DNA from: a virus | DNA length: 25,417 nucleotides | Virus record (IMG/VR): IMGVR_UViG_3300044516_000255 | Location: 1-25,417 of that record | Strand: one strand, 5' to 3' | In this document: positions 14,772 through 21,674 of the stretch, piece by piece | Layout of the letters: the number at the start of each line of letters is the position of its first letter | Numbering within the stretch: the stretch's first letter is position 1 | Translations under genes and position numbers: made by a program | The notes under the pieces: model-generated | Seen by the model: only the letters and a program-made list of their open reading frames with translations | Databases searched by the model: none | What the model was told of the DNA's origin: nothing

Positions 14772-16565
14772 TTAGAACGTGCCGCCAGCGAGGACGAATC
14801 CACGGAGAGCGCTTGTTCCAGAACCGATGAGGTCTTGCGAAACAGTGACCGATCCAACAACGTCGAGCGCAGTTGAAGGAGTCTCGGTTCCGATACCAAC
14901 ATTACCAGTAGAACCAACGTAGAGTGCAGTAGAACCTGCACCGCTGATCTCCATGCTGGAGGCTTGGAGGTTAACACCGCTGATAGAACCACCAGTGATG
15001 TTTACATTGTTGGCGTTCTGGGTTGACATTGTGCCAAGACCAGCAATCGTGCCTTCAGCCGACGAAAGGCGGGTCTCATGGTTGTCGGTAACGTCGCGGA
15101 CGCTCTGAACGTCGCTCTGGCGAGCAGTAACTTCACTGGCGAGATCAGTCGTCAGTTGGGCTTCAGCCGCTTGAGCGCGGGTTACTTCATTGTTAAGCGA
15201 GGTCTGGAGCGCAGACACGGCAGCTTCACGTGCGGAAACTTCGTCAGCAATATCACTAGCAATTTCCGAAGCGAGATCACTGATAGCCGTTTGGCGAGCA
15301 GAAACCTCGTTGTTGATTGCAGTTTGCAACGCGGCTTCAGCAGCAAGAGCGCGGGTCTCTTCAGCGGCAACAGCAGCTGCAGAACCAGCGGTCAGGTTTG
15401 TGATTGCGTCTGTGATGGAGCTATCAGCCGATTGAAAGGCGGCAACAACTTCCGTCAAACTATCAAGAGCGGCTGGGTCGATGTTCGAGAGAACGTTATC
15501 AACGCGGGTATTAACAGCAGAGATAGCGGACTCACGGGCGGTCGTTTCAGCGGCGATAGCGGCAGCGCGAGCGGTCGCTTCGGCAGAAATGGCAGCAGTG
15601 CGAGCGGTTACTTCAGCAGCAACAGCGGCTTCACGGGCCGAAACTTCGCTAGCGAGATCAGCAGCAATGGCCGCCTCGGTAGCTTCAGCGCGGGTTTTCT
15701 CTGCGGCAACAGCGGCGGTGCGAGCAGTAACTTCAGCAGCGAGATCGCTGGTCAGTTGAGCTTCGGCAGATTGCGCACGGGTAATCTCGTCAGCAAGATC
15801 GCTCGCAAGTTCATCCTCCGCAGCTTCAGCGCGGCTAACTTCACTAGCAAGATCGCTCTCCAAAGTGCTAACACGACCAGTCAAGGAAGTAGCAGCGTTT
15901 TCAATCGCAACGATGTCGCTTTCAACTTCACTCACACGGCCTTCAAGAAGACCAGCGGCAGTCTCAATAGCGGTGCTACGAGTGTCGTTGGTGTTGGCGC
16001 GGGAAACCAAATTGCTGATGTCGCTAGCCATGAGGCTATCGGCAGCAATACGAGCGGTTTCTTCATCAGCAATATCCGAAGCAAGGGCAGCTTCGGCGGC
16101 TTGAGCGCGAGCAACTTCAGCACCAAGGGCGGATGTCGCCGATGCGCCGAGAGCGGAAATCATTCCCGAGAGATCACCGTCAGCTGTCTGAAAAGCGTCA
16201 ACAATTTCTGAAAGAGAGTCAAGGGCTGCCGCATCCGTGTTGGATACGATCGCGTCAACTCGGCTAGAGAGGTCGCTGATTGCAGATTGGCGAGCAGTAA
16301 CTTCTGCGTCGAGGGCGGATTGAACTCCACCAGTCAAAGATTCGGCATAAGCCTTGGTCGAGAAGTGACCCTCACCAGCGATTGGCACAATGGCGGTAGC
16401 ATTACCTGCTCCGTCATTACCAGTTCCAATGTAGAGGATTTGGTCGTTTTCGTTGTGAGCCAACTCTGCTGTGAGAGCGGATTGTGGTGCGCCTGCTCCC
16501 GCTGGATCACCGAGAAGACGGTGACGATTGCTGAAGCGTGTGCGATTGATGTCGTTGTTTGGCAT
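14772..16565 (-). CDS. Long coiled-coil tail fibre
   Basis: A 597-residue protein. The N-terminus (residues 28-67) carries a fibre attachment module (LTAELAHNENDQILYIGTGN). Residues 80-500 are a very regular Ala/Glu/Arg/Thr coiled coil with repeats such as AEVTARTAAVAAEKTRAE, expected to form a long trimeric rod. A 42-residue segment near 101-142 is duplicated near 353-394 (RVDAIVSNTDAAALDSLSE versus RVDNVLSNIDPAALDSLTE). The C-terminus has beta motifs NVNITGGSISGVNL and NVGIGTETPSTALDV typical of fibre tips. Start is preceded by AAAACTAAACTAAACAAAA, shared with the capsid gene, suggesting high or coordinated expression. It is less AT-rich than the tailspike. Likely a tail or side fibre. Confidence 0.9.
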   Translation of the reverse strand: MPNNDINRTRFSNRHRLLGDPAGAGAPQSALTAELAHNENDQILYIGTGNDGAGNATAIVPIAGEGHFSTKAYAESLTGGVQSALDAEVTARQSAISDLSSRVDAIVSNTDAAALDSLSEIVDAFQTADGDLSGMISALGASATSALGAEVARAQAAEAALASDIADEETARIAADSLMASDISNLVSRANTNDTRSTAIETAAGLLEGRVSEVESDIVAIENAATSLTGRVSTLESDLASEVSRAEAAEDELASDLADEITRAQSAEAQLTSDLAAEVTARTAAVAAEKTRAEATEAAIAADLASEVSAREAAVAAEVTARTAAISAEATARAAAIAAETTARESAISAVNTRVDNVLSNIDPAALDSLTEVVAAFQSADSSITDAITNLTAGSAAAVAAEETRALAAEAALQTAINNEVSARQTAISDLASEIASDIADEVSAREAAVSALQTSLNNEVTRAQAAEAQLTTDLASEVTARQSDVQSVRDVTDNHETRLSSAEGTIAGLGTMSTQNANNVNITGGSISGVNLQASSMEISGAGSTALYVGSTGNVGIGTETPSTALDVVGSVTVSQDLIGSGTSALRGFVLAGGTF

Positions 16566-16575
16566 AATTAATTTG

Positions 16576-16594
16576 TTTTGTTTAGTTTAGTTTT
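16576..16594 (-). promoter_or_regulatory. 19-bp leader repeat before the long fibre
   Basis: Minus-strand AAAACTAAACTAAACAAAA, identical to 21408-21390 upstream of the capsid gene. It ends 10 nt before the ATG. No Shine-Dalgarno is present, so it may serve as an A-rich translation enhancer. Confidence 0.7.
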
Positions 16595-16612
16595 ATGTGT
16601 TTTGTTTTTTAA

Positions 16613-16628
16613 TGTTGATTCCTCAACA
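16613..16628 (-). other. Small hairpin in the fibre leader
   Basis: Minus-strand TGTTGA-GGAA-TCAACA: a 6-bp stem with a GNRA tetraloop in the 72-bp gap after the 71-residue gene. No U tract follows, so it is more likely an RNA stability or processing element than a terminator. Confidence 0.45.
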
Positions 16629-16637
16629 ATAAAAGTG

Positions 16638-16853
16638 TTAATATGATCCAGCTTCTTCGATGTCAACGAAAATCTCGACTGGATCGTTTAAAATTTCTGG
16701 ATTTAATGGAAGAGAATCTAAATTTATTTCTGAACGGCGAACTGCGTATGTTCCTTCGGGAAGTGGCCAAGTTTCGGTATTTCCGTCCCAACGCACAACC
16801 ATTTCAAGCCATCCGCCTGCCGTATTGATTATTGCCCAATCGTCAATTTCCAT
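16638..16853 (-). CDS. Small hypothetical protein between two fibre genes
   Basis: A 71-residue acidic protein with no recognised family (begins MEIDDWAIINTAGGWLEM; ends VEIFVDIEEAGSY). It appears beta-rich. I choose ATG 16853-16851, two bases after the stop of the 696-residue fibre, because the longer frame from 17009 would be an out-of-frame reading of that fibre's glycine-rich end and gives an absurd Trp/Arg-rich sequence. Being between two fibre genes, it may be a fibre assembly chaperone or a connector subunit; this is inference. Confidence 0.7.
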   Translation of the reverse strand: MEIDDWAIINTAGGWLEMVVRWDGNTETWPLPEGTYAVRRSEINLDSLPLNPEILNDPVEIFVDIEEAGSY

Positions 16854-16855
16854 AA

Positions 16856-18946
16856 TTAAAAGTAAGTTGTAATCATTAATGCTCCGGGTGCGCCATTGCC
16901 TCCGTTGCTTCGGTCTCCAGAACCAATAGTTGATCCGCCACCACCGCCACCAGAGCCATATGCTGAACCATTTGCTCCATTTCCTCCAGACCCAGTTGCA
17001 AATGAGCAAGCTCCGCCGCCGCCACCACCAGAGCCATTAATCATCAATGTAGATAGTGTTCTTGGAGTAGTTGGAGTTGCAGAACCTCCATTTGCTGTTG
17101 CGCTTGCAACGCCTCCGTTGCTTATCAAACCAACAAAATGGTTAGTTCCGCCCGTTCCTCCATTGAATACACCTGTTATATTTCCCACAACTGCCGCCGC
17201 AGTTATACCGCCGCCAGCACCGCCACTTGATGGAGAAAAATTTGTTCCACTACCAGCACCTCCAGTTCCAGTTATGTTTGCCGCGCCTCCACCATTTCCT
17301 GCTGGCGCACCAGCACCACCTGATGTTGGTGCGACTGTGCCTCCATTGCCAGCAACAGTCCCACCCGCAGAAGCTCTGACGAGTGTTCCTTGAGTGATAC
17401 CAGCAAATGATGTAAGCGTTCCGAGAGTAGCGTTTGTTAAAGTAGTTCCAACTCCTCCAGTTCCTCCACTACCTACAGTTATTGTATAACTTGCATCTGT
17501 AAGTTCTGATGCGTTAATTGAAGCATGAGAATAACCACCAGAACCACCACCAGCACCGCCAAAAACTGCAGTTCCAGCAGTCTGCTTGCCACCATATCCA
17601 CCACCACCACCACCAGCCACACATTGAACTACAACTTCCCTTGCGCCTACTGGTTTTGTCCAAGTTCCTGATGCAGTATAAATATCAATTTGAGGAGAAA
17701 GTGAAGTTAGTGTTCCAGATGCAAGCGTAAGATTGCCTGCAACACTCAATTCTTCAACCGATCCAGTTCCAGCAGTTGTTCTGCCAAGAATTCGATTGGT
17801 TGCTTGAGAAAGTTTGCTTACTTCAATAGCTGCGGTTGCAGACACGTCAGCATTTACAATCGTGGATGCTGGTGATTGGAATACGCCATTGACTACTTTA
17901 ACAACGCCAGTTCCTGTGACGGATGGCATTGTTGTGTGAGTATGTGATGGATAGTTACCGCCAAAATGGAATGTAAGACGATTGTTGTTTTGATTCGCTC
18001 GTCCATACAAATAAACAAGGATTCGATCAGTTGCAAGAATCGTAGTTTGCGGCATTACCACCGATGCAACCTGTTGGTTAATTTCAGCGGGATCGTAGAT
18101 GTAAACATCGTTAGAAGTTGCAATGAGCGTTGGAGCGTTTACTCCATCGTATTTCAAAACTTCAACTTTGAAACGAATTTGGTTTGAAGAATTTGTAGTC
18201 GTTGATTCTACAAAGATATTGAAATCCCAAATGCCAGCGGGGATTGCAGTGGCAGATGGAATATTGAGATCAGTAACAAACGATGCGAGAAAGTCGTAGC
18301 TTCCTGTAGAAAGAATTGGTGAAAGATAACTTGTTGCGGTTGTTTCTCCGATAATTCCAAGTTCTTTCGATGCGTTTGGTGTTTGCGGAATATTTGTTAC
18401 AGGAGCGTCTGCTGCTGTGTTGAAATTCAAATAATAAATTACACCACCACCACCAGAACCACCGGGAGGAATAGTCCCCGGAACCCAACTTGTTCCATTG
18501 TATTGCAAGACTTGTCCATTGACTGGTGTTGCATTGCTTACCGGAGTTCCTTGCAATCCATCTACAGTTGGATTTGGGTATGTGCCAGTCAAGTCTCCGC
18601 CAGCAGACCCAGTCGGAATGCGAGCGTCCGAAAGTCGAGAATCATTGCCTTCGGCGGCTGTTCCAGCGGAAGTTCCATAGCTAACAGCAAGTGTTCCAGA
18701 AGTGGTAATTGTTCCACCAGTAAGACCAGTTCCACCAGTTACGCTTGTAACGGTTCCTGATCCACCGCCGCCAGATATGCCTTCGATTGCGCGAAGGATT
18801 TCAAGCCTCTGAACATCTTCAGTTGCATCTTTGAAACAAGTATCCGTTAATGGACTAATATATGTCCCTTGCGCCTCTGCTGCTCGCAAAATAGCAAGAC
18901 GTTGAATATCGTTTGTTCCATCCAAGAACTGTGAATCAGTTGGCAT
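16856..18946 (-). CDS. Tail fibre with glycine-rich receptor-binding tip
   Basis: A 696-residue protein. Residues 8-55 contain a tandem pair (DGTNDIQRLAILRAAEAQ and DATEDVQRLEILRAIEG), probably the attachment part. Residues 64-130 carry common fibre motifs (GTVTSVTGGTGLTGGTITTS, then SDARIPTGSAGGDLTGTYPN). A beta domain spans about 165-340. From residue 421 (IDIYTASGTWTKPVGAREVV) begins a glycine-rich tip with runs of Gly, ending GGNGAPGALMITTYF; this is the layout of glycine-rich adhesin tips that build polyglycine-II-like sandwiches in some phage fibres. Likely role: host receptor binding. The start lies 6 bp after palindrome copy 5. Confidence 0.9.
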   Translation of the reverse strand: MPTDSQFLDGTNDIQRLAILRAAEAQGTYISPLTDTCFKDATEDVQRLEILRAIEGISGGGGSGTVTSVTGGTGLTGGTITTSGTLAVSYGTSAGTAAEGNDSRLSDARIPTGSAGGDLTGTYPNPTVDGLQGTPVSNATPVNGQVLQYNGTSWVPGTIPPGGSGGGGVIYYLNFNTAADAPVTNIPQTPNASKELGIIGETTATSYLSPILSTGSYDFLASFVTDLNIPSATAIPAGIWDFNIFVESTTTNSSNQIRFKVEVLKYDGVNAPTLIATSNDVYIYDPAEINQQVASVVMPQTTILATDRILVYLYGRANQNNNRLTFHFGGNYPSHTHTTMPSVTGTGVVKVVNGVFQSPASTIVNADVSATAAIEVSKLSQATNRILGRTTAGTGSVEELSVAGNLTLASGTLTSLSPQIDIYTASGTWTKPVGAREVVVQCVAGGGGGGYGGKQTAGTAVFGGAGGGSGGYSHASINASELTDASYTITVGSGGTGGVGTTLTNATLGTLTSFAGITQGTLVRASAGGTVAGNGGTVAPTSGGAGAPAGNGGGAANITGTGGAGSGTNFSPSSGGAGGGITAAAVVGNITGVFNGGTGGTNHFVGLISNGGVASATANGGSATPTTPRTLSTLMINGSGGGGGGACSFATGSGGNGANGSAYGSGGGGGGSTIGSGDRSNGGNGAPGALMITTYF

Positions 18947-18952
18947 AATATT

Positions 18953-18968
18953 TTATCGGTTACGATAA
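18953..18968. repeat. Palindrome copy 5, TTATCGGTTACGATAA
   Basis: Begins directly after the TAA stop of the 88-residue gene (minus strand) and ends 6 bp before the 696-residue fibre start, filling the gap between the two genes. Confidence 0.85.
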
Positions 18969-19235
18969 TTATGTAACAGGGTTAAGAGCAGCAGACAGAG
19001 CCTCATTAGTAAGGAAGAATTGCTGGTCTTCAGTTTTTTGCACAAAGCAATTTTGAGTAACTGGGGTGAGGCCACCAATGGTTGCGAATCCAACATAGAA
19101 CTGATAGAGTTTGGCGGCATCGCTTGCCGAGTCGTAGCAACCAAAAGAGATTGGTTCAATGCCAGCGGCGGTAGCAATCGTCTGAACGAAAGGATAGGTT
19201 TTATCGCGGTAGGGTAGAGAGGTAAAGCAAGCCAT
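18969..19235 (-). CDS. Small hypothetical virion protein
   Basis: An 88-residue protein of unknown family, mixed alpha/beta, with three cysteines (C3, C33 and C63) and no membrane segment or signal peptide. It follows the decoration-like gene and a GC-rich hairpin, and precedes the fibre genes. Size and place suggest a minor capsid component, head completion or fibre-attachment protein; nothing in the sequence decides. The start is preceded by an AT-rich leader (CCATTTTCTATTATG) without a Shine-Dalgarno. Confidence 0.7.
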   Translation of the reverse strand: MACFTSLPYRDKTYPFVQTIATAAGIEPISFGCYDSASDAAKLYQFYVGFATIGGLTPVTQNCFVQKTEDQQFFLTNEALSAALNPVT

Positions 19236-19250
19236 AATAGAAAATGGTTA

Positions 19251-19279
19251 GGGTGAGGGAGAATGTAACTCCCCCACCC
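19251..19279 (-). terminator. Hairpin after the decoration-like gene
   Basis: Minus-strand stem GGGTGGGGGAG/CTCCCTCACCC (11 pairs with one G-U) and a 7-base loop, followed by TAACCATTTTC. The weak T tract suggests partial termination or 3'-end protection of the upstream message. Confidence 0.65.
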
Positions 19280-19289
19280 AGATTAATGA

Positions 19290-19904
19290 TTAGTAGTAGA
19301 TACCAACAACGTAGGCATTCACGTAGAGTGCGCCAACACGTCCAGCGGTATCCGCGCCCGAAGCGACATTAGCACCAGCGTTCGCATAGGTGAACGTGGT
19401 GGAGTCAACAACAGTAACTTCCGCCTGCACATCGTTGAACGAGGTGTCGGTCATGCTGGCAATCGTGATGACATCGCCCGTGGAGAATCCATGAGCAGCG
19501 GCAGTAACGATGGTAGCAACGCCCGAAGTGCGGGAGCGAGTAGCGGTGGCTTGACCAGCACCCACAGTGCTTTTCAGCAAGCGGAGTTTACCAGCACCAG
19601 TGATGACGTAAGGATTGGCGGCAATCGTAAGAGGATTGTAGCGTCCTTGGTTATCAAGACCGTCCGTGATGGTCAGCGAGGAAGTGATGTTTTCACCCGT
19701 GGTTCCGTTGTCAACGATCACAACTGGATCGGTGGCAGTGGTTCCGCGAGCGTATGCGGTTTCCAGAACGATGCTAGTTGGAAAGAACTTGGTGTCTTGG
19801 TCGTTGAGAACCAAGAGATCAGCGTCTCCAGCAGCGAGGAGGTTAACGGCGGTCGGGCCAAACAGGTTGACACGATCATAAGCGAGTGGTCGAGAATTAG
19901 ACAT
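19290..19904 (-). CDS. Capsid decoration-like protein with FCCH-type beta insert
   Basis: A 204-residue beta-rich protein directly after the capsid gene. Residues 122-190 hold a module typical of many phage structural proteins (ATIVTAAAHGFSTGDVITIA, then STTFTYANAG), often annotated by similarity to the E1 FCCH domain. It looks inserted into a decoration-type fold whose strands flank it (ITGAGKLRLLKSTVGAG before; GALYVNAYVVGIYY after). Place and composition suggest a head decoration or stabilising protein made in high copy. The leader TAAACAAAATCAAAATAT resembles that of the capsid gene (TAAACAAAAATCAAAT). Alternative: a minor head or tail protein. Confidence 0.85.
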   Translation of the reverse strand: MSNSRPLAYDRVNLFGPTAVNLLAAGDADLLVLNDQDTKFFPTSIVLETAYARGTTATDPVVIVDNGTTGENITSSLTITDGLDNQGRYNPLTIAANPYVITGAGKLRLLKSTVGAGQATATRSRTSGVATIVTAAAHGFSTGDVITIASMTDTSFNDVQAEVTVVDSTTFTYANAGANVASGADTAGRVGALYVNAYVVGIYY

Positions 19905-19929
19905 ATATTTTGATTTTGTTTAAGGTTAC

Positions 19930-19956
19930 GGGGAGAGGCTTTAATAGCCCCTCCCC
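19930..19956 (-). terminator. Hairpin after the capsid gene
   Basis: Minus-strand stem GGGGAGGGGCT/AGCCTCTCCCC (11 pairs, one G-U), loop ATTAA, in the 62-bp gap between the capsid and decoration-like genes. It lacks a T tract on the minus side; likely an attenuator or mRNA 3'-end stabiliser that sets the capsid-to-decoration ratio. Confidence 0.65.
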
Positions 19957-19966
19957 TTATTTAACT

Positions 19967-21376
19967 TTAGGAAGGCACAACGATGTCACCAACGCCAGCG
20001 CAGCTATAGCAGTCCTGATTGTTTTCAGGGACGATGTAGCTCTGAACTTCGCAGCAGGAACCATAGAGGTTCTTGCTCTTCGGCATACGATGCAGGAAGG
20101 TGTGCATGATGGTTGGGTCTTTGACCTGTGCGGCCAGACGGAACTGGGCTTGATAGAAGCCCGATTTACGCCAGCGGTTGCACTCCCAATCAGGGTTCTT
20201 CCATTCCCAATCACCAGCGTAGTTCTGGGTCATCTGTTGGGCTTGGCCGTAACCAGTCGAGGAAGGCATCGTCCATTTGCACATGGCTTTGTTGACCATA
20301 GCAACCGAGATACCGAAGTCGGCATTGCGGTAGGCTTTGTTCGGGACGTAGGCGCAACCTTGTTCCATCACAACTTTGATGTAGCGAGGAACGCGAACGA
20401 GACGCGCCCAAGTAGCAGGATCAGCTTCGTTGAACGGAGCGAGCGATGCGTTGAAGGCAGTGTCAGCGTTGAAGCGAGCGGCGTTGATGTCGTAACCAAA
20501 AGCGTAGTCGCCAATGATACGATTGATGCCGAGCTTCAGACGGGTAAGACGCTCATCGAAGTCCGTGTTAGCATCCCAGTAGCCATTGTTGCGCTTGGCT
20601 TGGAAGTAAAGCGCACGGCCAACTTGAGGATCAGGGATAACGATGTCGAGCAGAGGCTGACCAGTCGCATCTTGCAGATCAAGGCGGAAAGCGTCATCTT
20701 CGTCTTGGAGGTCAACGAGAGCATCGTCGAGCATATCAAGCGAGAGGTAAGCGATCTTGTTGAGATCGGCGGGAGCGAGCTTAACGCGAAGTGCGCAGAG
20801 GTCGTAACCAGCTTCGTTGTTGAGGGTGTGTTCTGGAACGAACCATGCTTGGTCATCGACCAGACCGCAGTAGGTTCCGTCATCAGTGGTGATACCCATC
20901 CATTTGTGTCCAGCACCACCGATATAGTTGCTACGAAGGAACTCTTCGTGAACGTTCTTGGTGATACGGGCATTGGACTCCTCGAACTGAAGAATCTCTT
21001 CAGCAGGGAAAAGGCGATAGAGAAGGCTCTCGACGCAAATCCAGTCAGTGGTCATCTCTTTGCGGAGAAGCTCGAAAGTGTAGCTCTCCGTGCCGGGACG
21101 TTGGATGACTTCGGGTTTGCTATCGCAAGAATCAGTCTCGCAGTAGGTGTCGGTGATCGTGCGGAAGGGGCTGCAAGGATCGTGGAATCCACGGCCAAAG
21201 CGGAAAGCCTTCTGCTCGGTTGTGTGATTCAAGGGCCAAGATTGCTCCTCGAAACGGGTGAAATATGCACTGTTGGTGACGAGTTTCTTAACATAGAGGT
21301 CGTTGAAATACTCGCGGCCCTCGCGGAAGAAACTGTCAATTTCAGCACAACTATTGAAGTAGAGTTGATCGCTCAT
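19967..21376 (-). CDS. Major capsid protein (presumed)
   Basis: A 469-residue protein without a signature I can prove, but placed right after a scaffold-like gene and before a decoration-like gene, with its own terminator-isolated leader, as expected of a major capsid protein (HK97-type fold assumed for tailed phages). Size is in the usual range. It is rich in Trp, Tyr and acidic residues, and has 14 cysteines, including TYCETDSCDS near residue 80 and the C-terminal pairs GSCCEV and QDCYSC, which is high. The base composition is visibly more GC-rich than that of the tailspike, in line with high expression. The A-rich leader AAAACTAAACTAAACAAAA ends 13 nt before the start. It would form the icosahedral shell. 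Confidence 0.8.
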   Translation of the reverse strand: MSDQLYFNSCAEIDSFFREGREYFNDLYVKKLVTNSAYFTRFEEQSWPLNHTTEQKAFRFGRGFHDPCSPFRTITDTYCETDSCDSKPEVIQRPGTESYTFELLRKEMTTDWICVESLLYRLFPAEEILQFEESNARITKNVHEEFLRSNYIGGAGHKWMGITTDDGTYCGLVDDQAWFVPEHTLNNEAGYDLCALRVKLAPADLNKIAYLSLDMLDDALVDLQDEDDAFRLDLQDATGQPLLDIVIPDPQVGRALYFQAKRNNGYWDANTDFDERLTRLKLGINRIIGDYAFGYDINAARFNADTAFNASLAPFNEADPATWARLVRVPRYIKVVMEQGCAYVPNKAYRNADFGISVAMVNKAMCKWTMPSSTGYGQAQQMTQNYAGDWEWKNPDWECNRWRKSGFYQAQFRLAAQVKDPTIMHTFLHRMPKSKNLYGSCCEVQSYIVPENNQDCYSCAGVGDIVVPS

Positions 21377-21389
21377 TGATTTATTTGAT

Positions 21390-21408
21390 TTTTGTTTAGT
21401 TTAGTTTT
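21390..21408 (-). promoter_or_regulatory. 19-bp leader repeat before the capsid gene
   Basis: Minus-strand AAAACTAAACTAAACAAAA, ending 13 nt before the capsid ATG; exact copy of 16594-16576. A shorter version, AAAACTAAACAT, precedes the start at 5421. Confidence 0.75.
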
Positions 21409-21418
21409 GCACTGCTAA

Positions 21419-21427
21419 ACTATACCA
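21419..21427 (-). promoter_or_regulatory. Possible extended -10 promoter of the capsid gene
   Basis: Minus-strand TGGTATAGT fits TG-N-TATAAT with one mismatch. No good -35 is seen at 16-18 bp. It would start RNA near 21411, giving a leader of about 35 nt that contains the 19-bp repeat. Confidence 0.4.
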
Positions 21428-21462
21428 CAGAGGAATAGCAAGCGAGTGCTTGGTTTCCTCTG
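21428..21462 (-). other. Imperfect hairpin upstream of the possible capsid promoter
   Basis: Minus-strand outer arms CAGAGGAA/TTCCTCTG and inner arms CAAGC/GCTTG around loop ACTC, with small internal loops. It abuts the possible -10, so it may be an operator or, if transcription begins further upstream, a structured leader element. Confidence 0.55.
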
Positions 21463-21553
21463 CTGGACTCAACCCAGAGTTTATTCTGTCCAGAAATCGT
21501 TTTTCATGCGAGGTCGAAAACTCGCCAGCCAGAGTGCGGCTGAATCCCTAATT

Positions 21554-21569
21554 TTATCGTAAACGATAA
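21554..21569. repeat. Palindrome copy 6, TTATCGTAAACGATAA
   Basis: Perfect 7+2+7 palindrome, the reverse complement of copy 4, in the capsid leader about 180 bp upstream of the capsid start. Confidence 0.85.
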
Positions 21570-21631
21570 TTTCGGCTATCTCTTGTGCGCCACATTGCAA
21601 TCGCCTATTTATTATGTCAAGCGATATTTTT

Positions 21632-21674
21632 AAAAAAAGTTAGGGGGAGGTAGCAATCGACTCTACCTCCCCCT
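21632..21674 (-). terminator. Rho-independent terminator after the scaffold gene
   Basis: Minus-strand stem AGGGGGAGGTAG/CTACCTCCCCCT (12 perfect pairs), 9-base loop, followed by AACTTTTTTT. It is the strongest terminator in the window and separates portal-scaffold transcription from that of the capsid gene. Confidence 0.9.

Noticed and set aside
15078-16211. A 377-residue Ser/Gly/Asn-rich open frame on the plus strand
   Set aside because: Antisense to the coiled-coil fibre; its repetitive composition mirrors the Ala/Glu repeats of the real gene.
16638-17009. A 123-residue version of the small gene between two fibres
   Set aside because: The first 52 residues are an out-of-frame, Trp/Arg-rich reading of the fibre's glycine-rich end; the ATG at 16853 is the better start.
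16896-17393. A proline-rich plus-strand frame
   Set aside because: It is the complement of the glycine-rich fibre tip (Gly codons read as Pro).
19910-21379. A 489-residue open frame on the plus strand
   Set aside because: It lies fully antisense to the capsid gene, whose position, leader and junctions are convincing; the antisense frame is a by-product of its codon usage.
21463-21477. A T-arm-like CTGGGTTGAGTCCAG that hinted at a tRNA
   Set aside because: The loop lacks the conserved C56, and no matching acceptor, D or anticodon arms can be found around it.
120-21569. CRISPR array made of the palindromic repeats
   Set aside because: The copies are hundreds to thousands of bases apart with no regular spacers.
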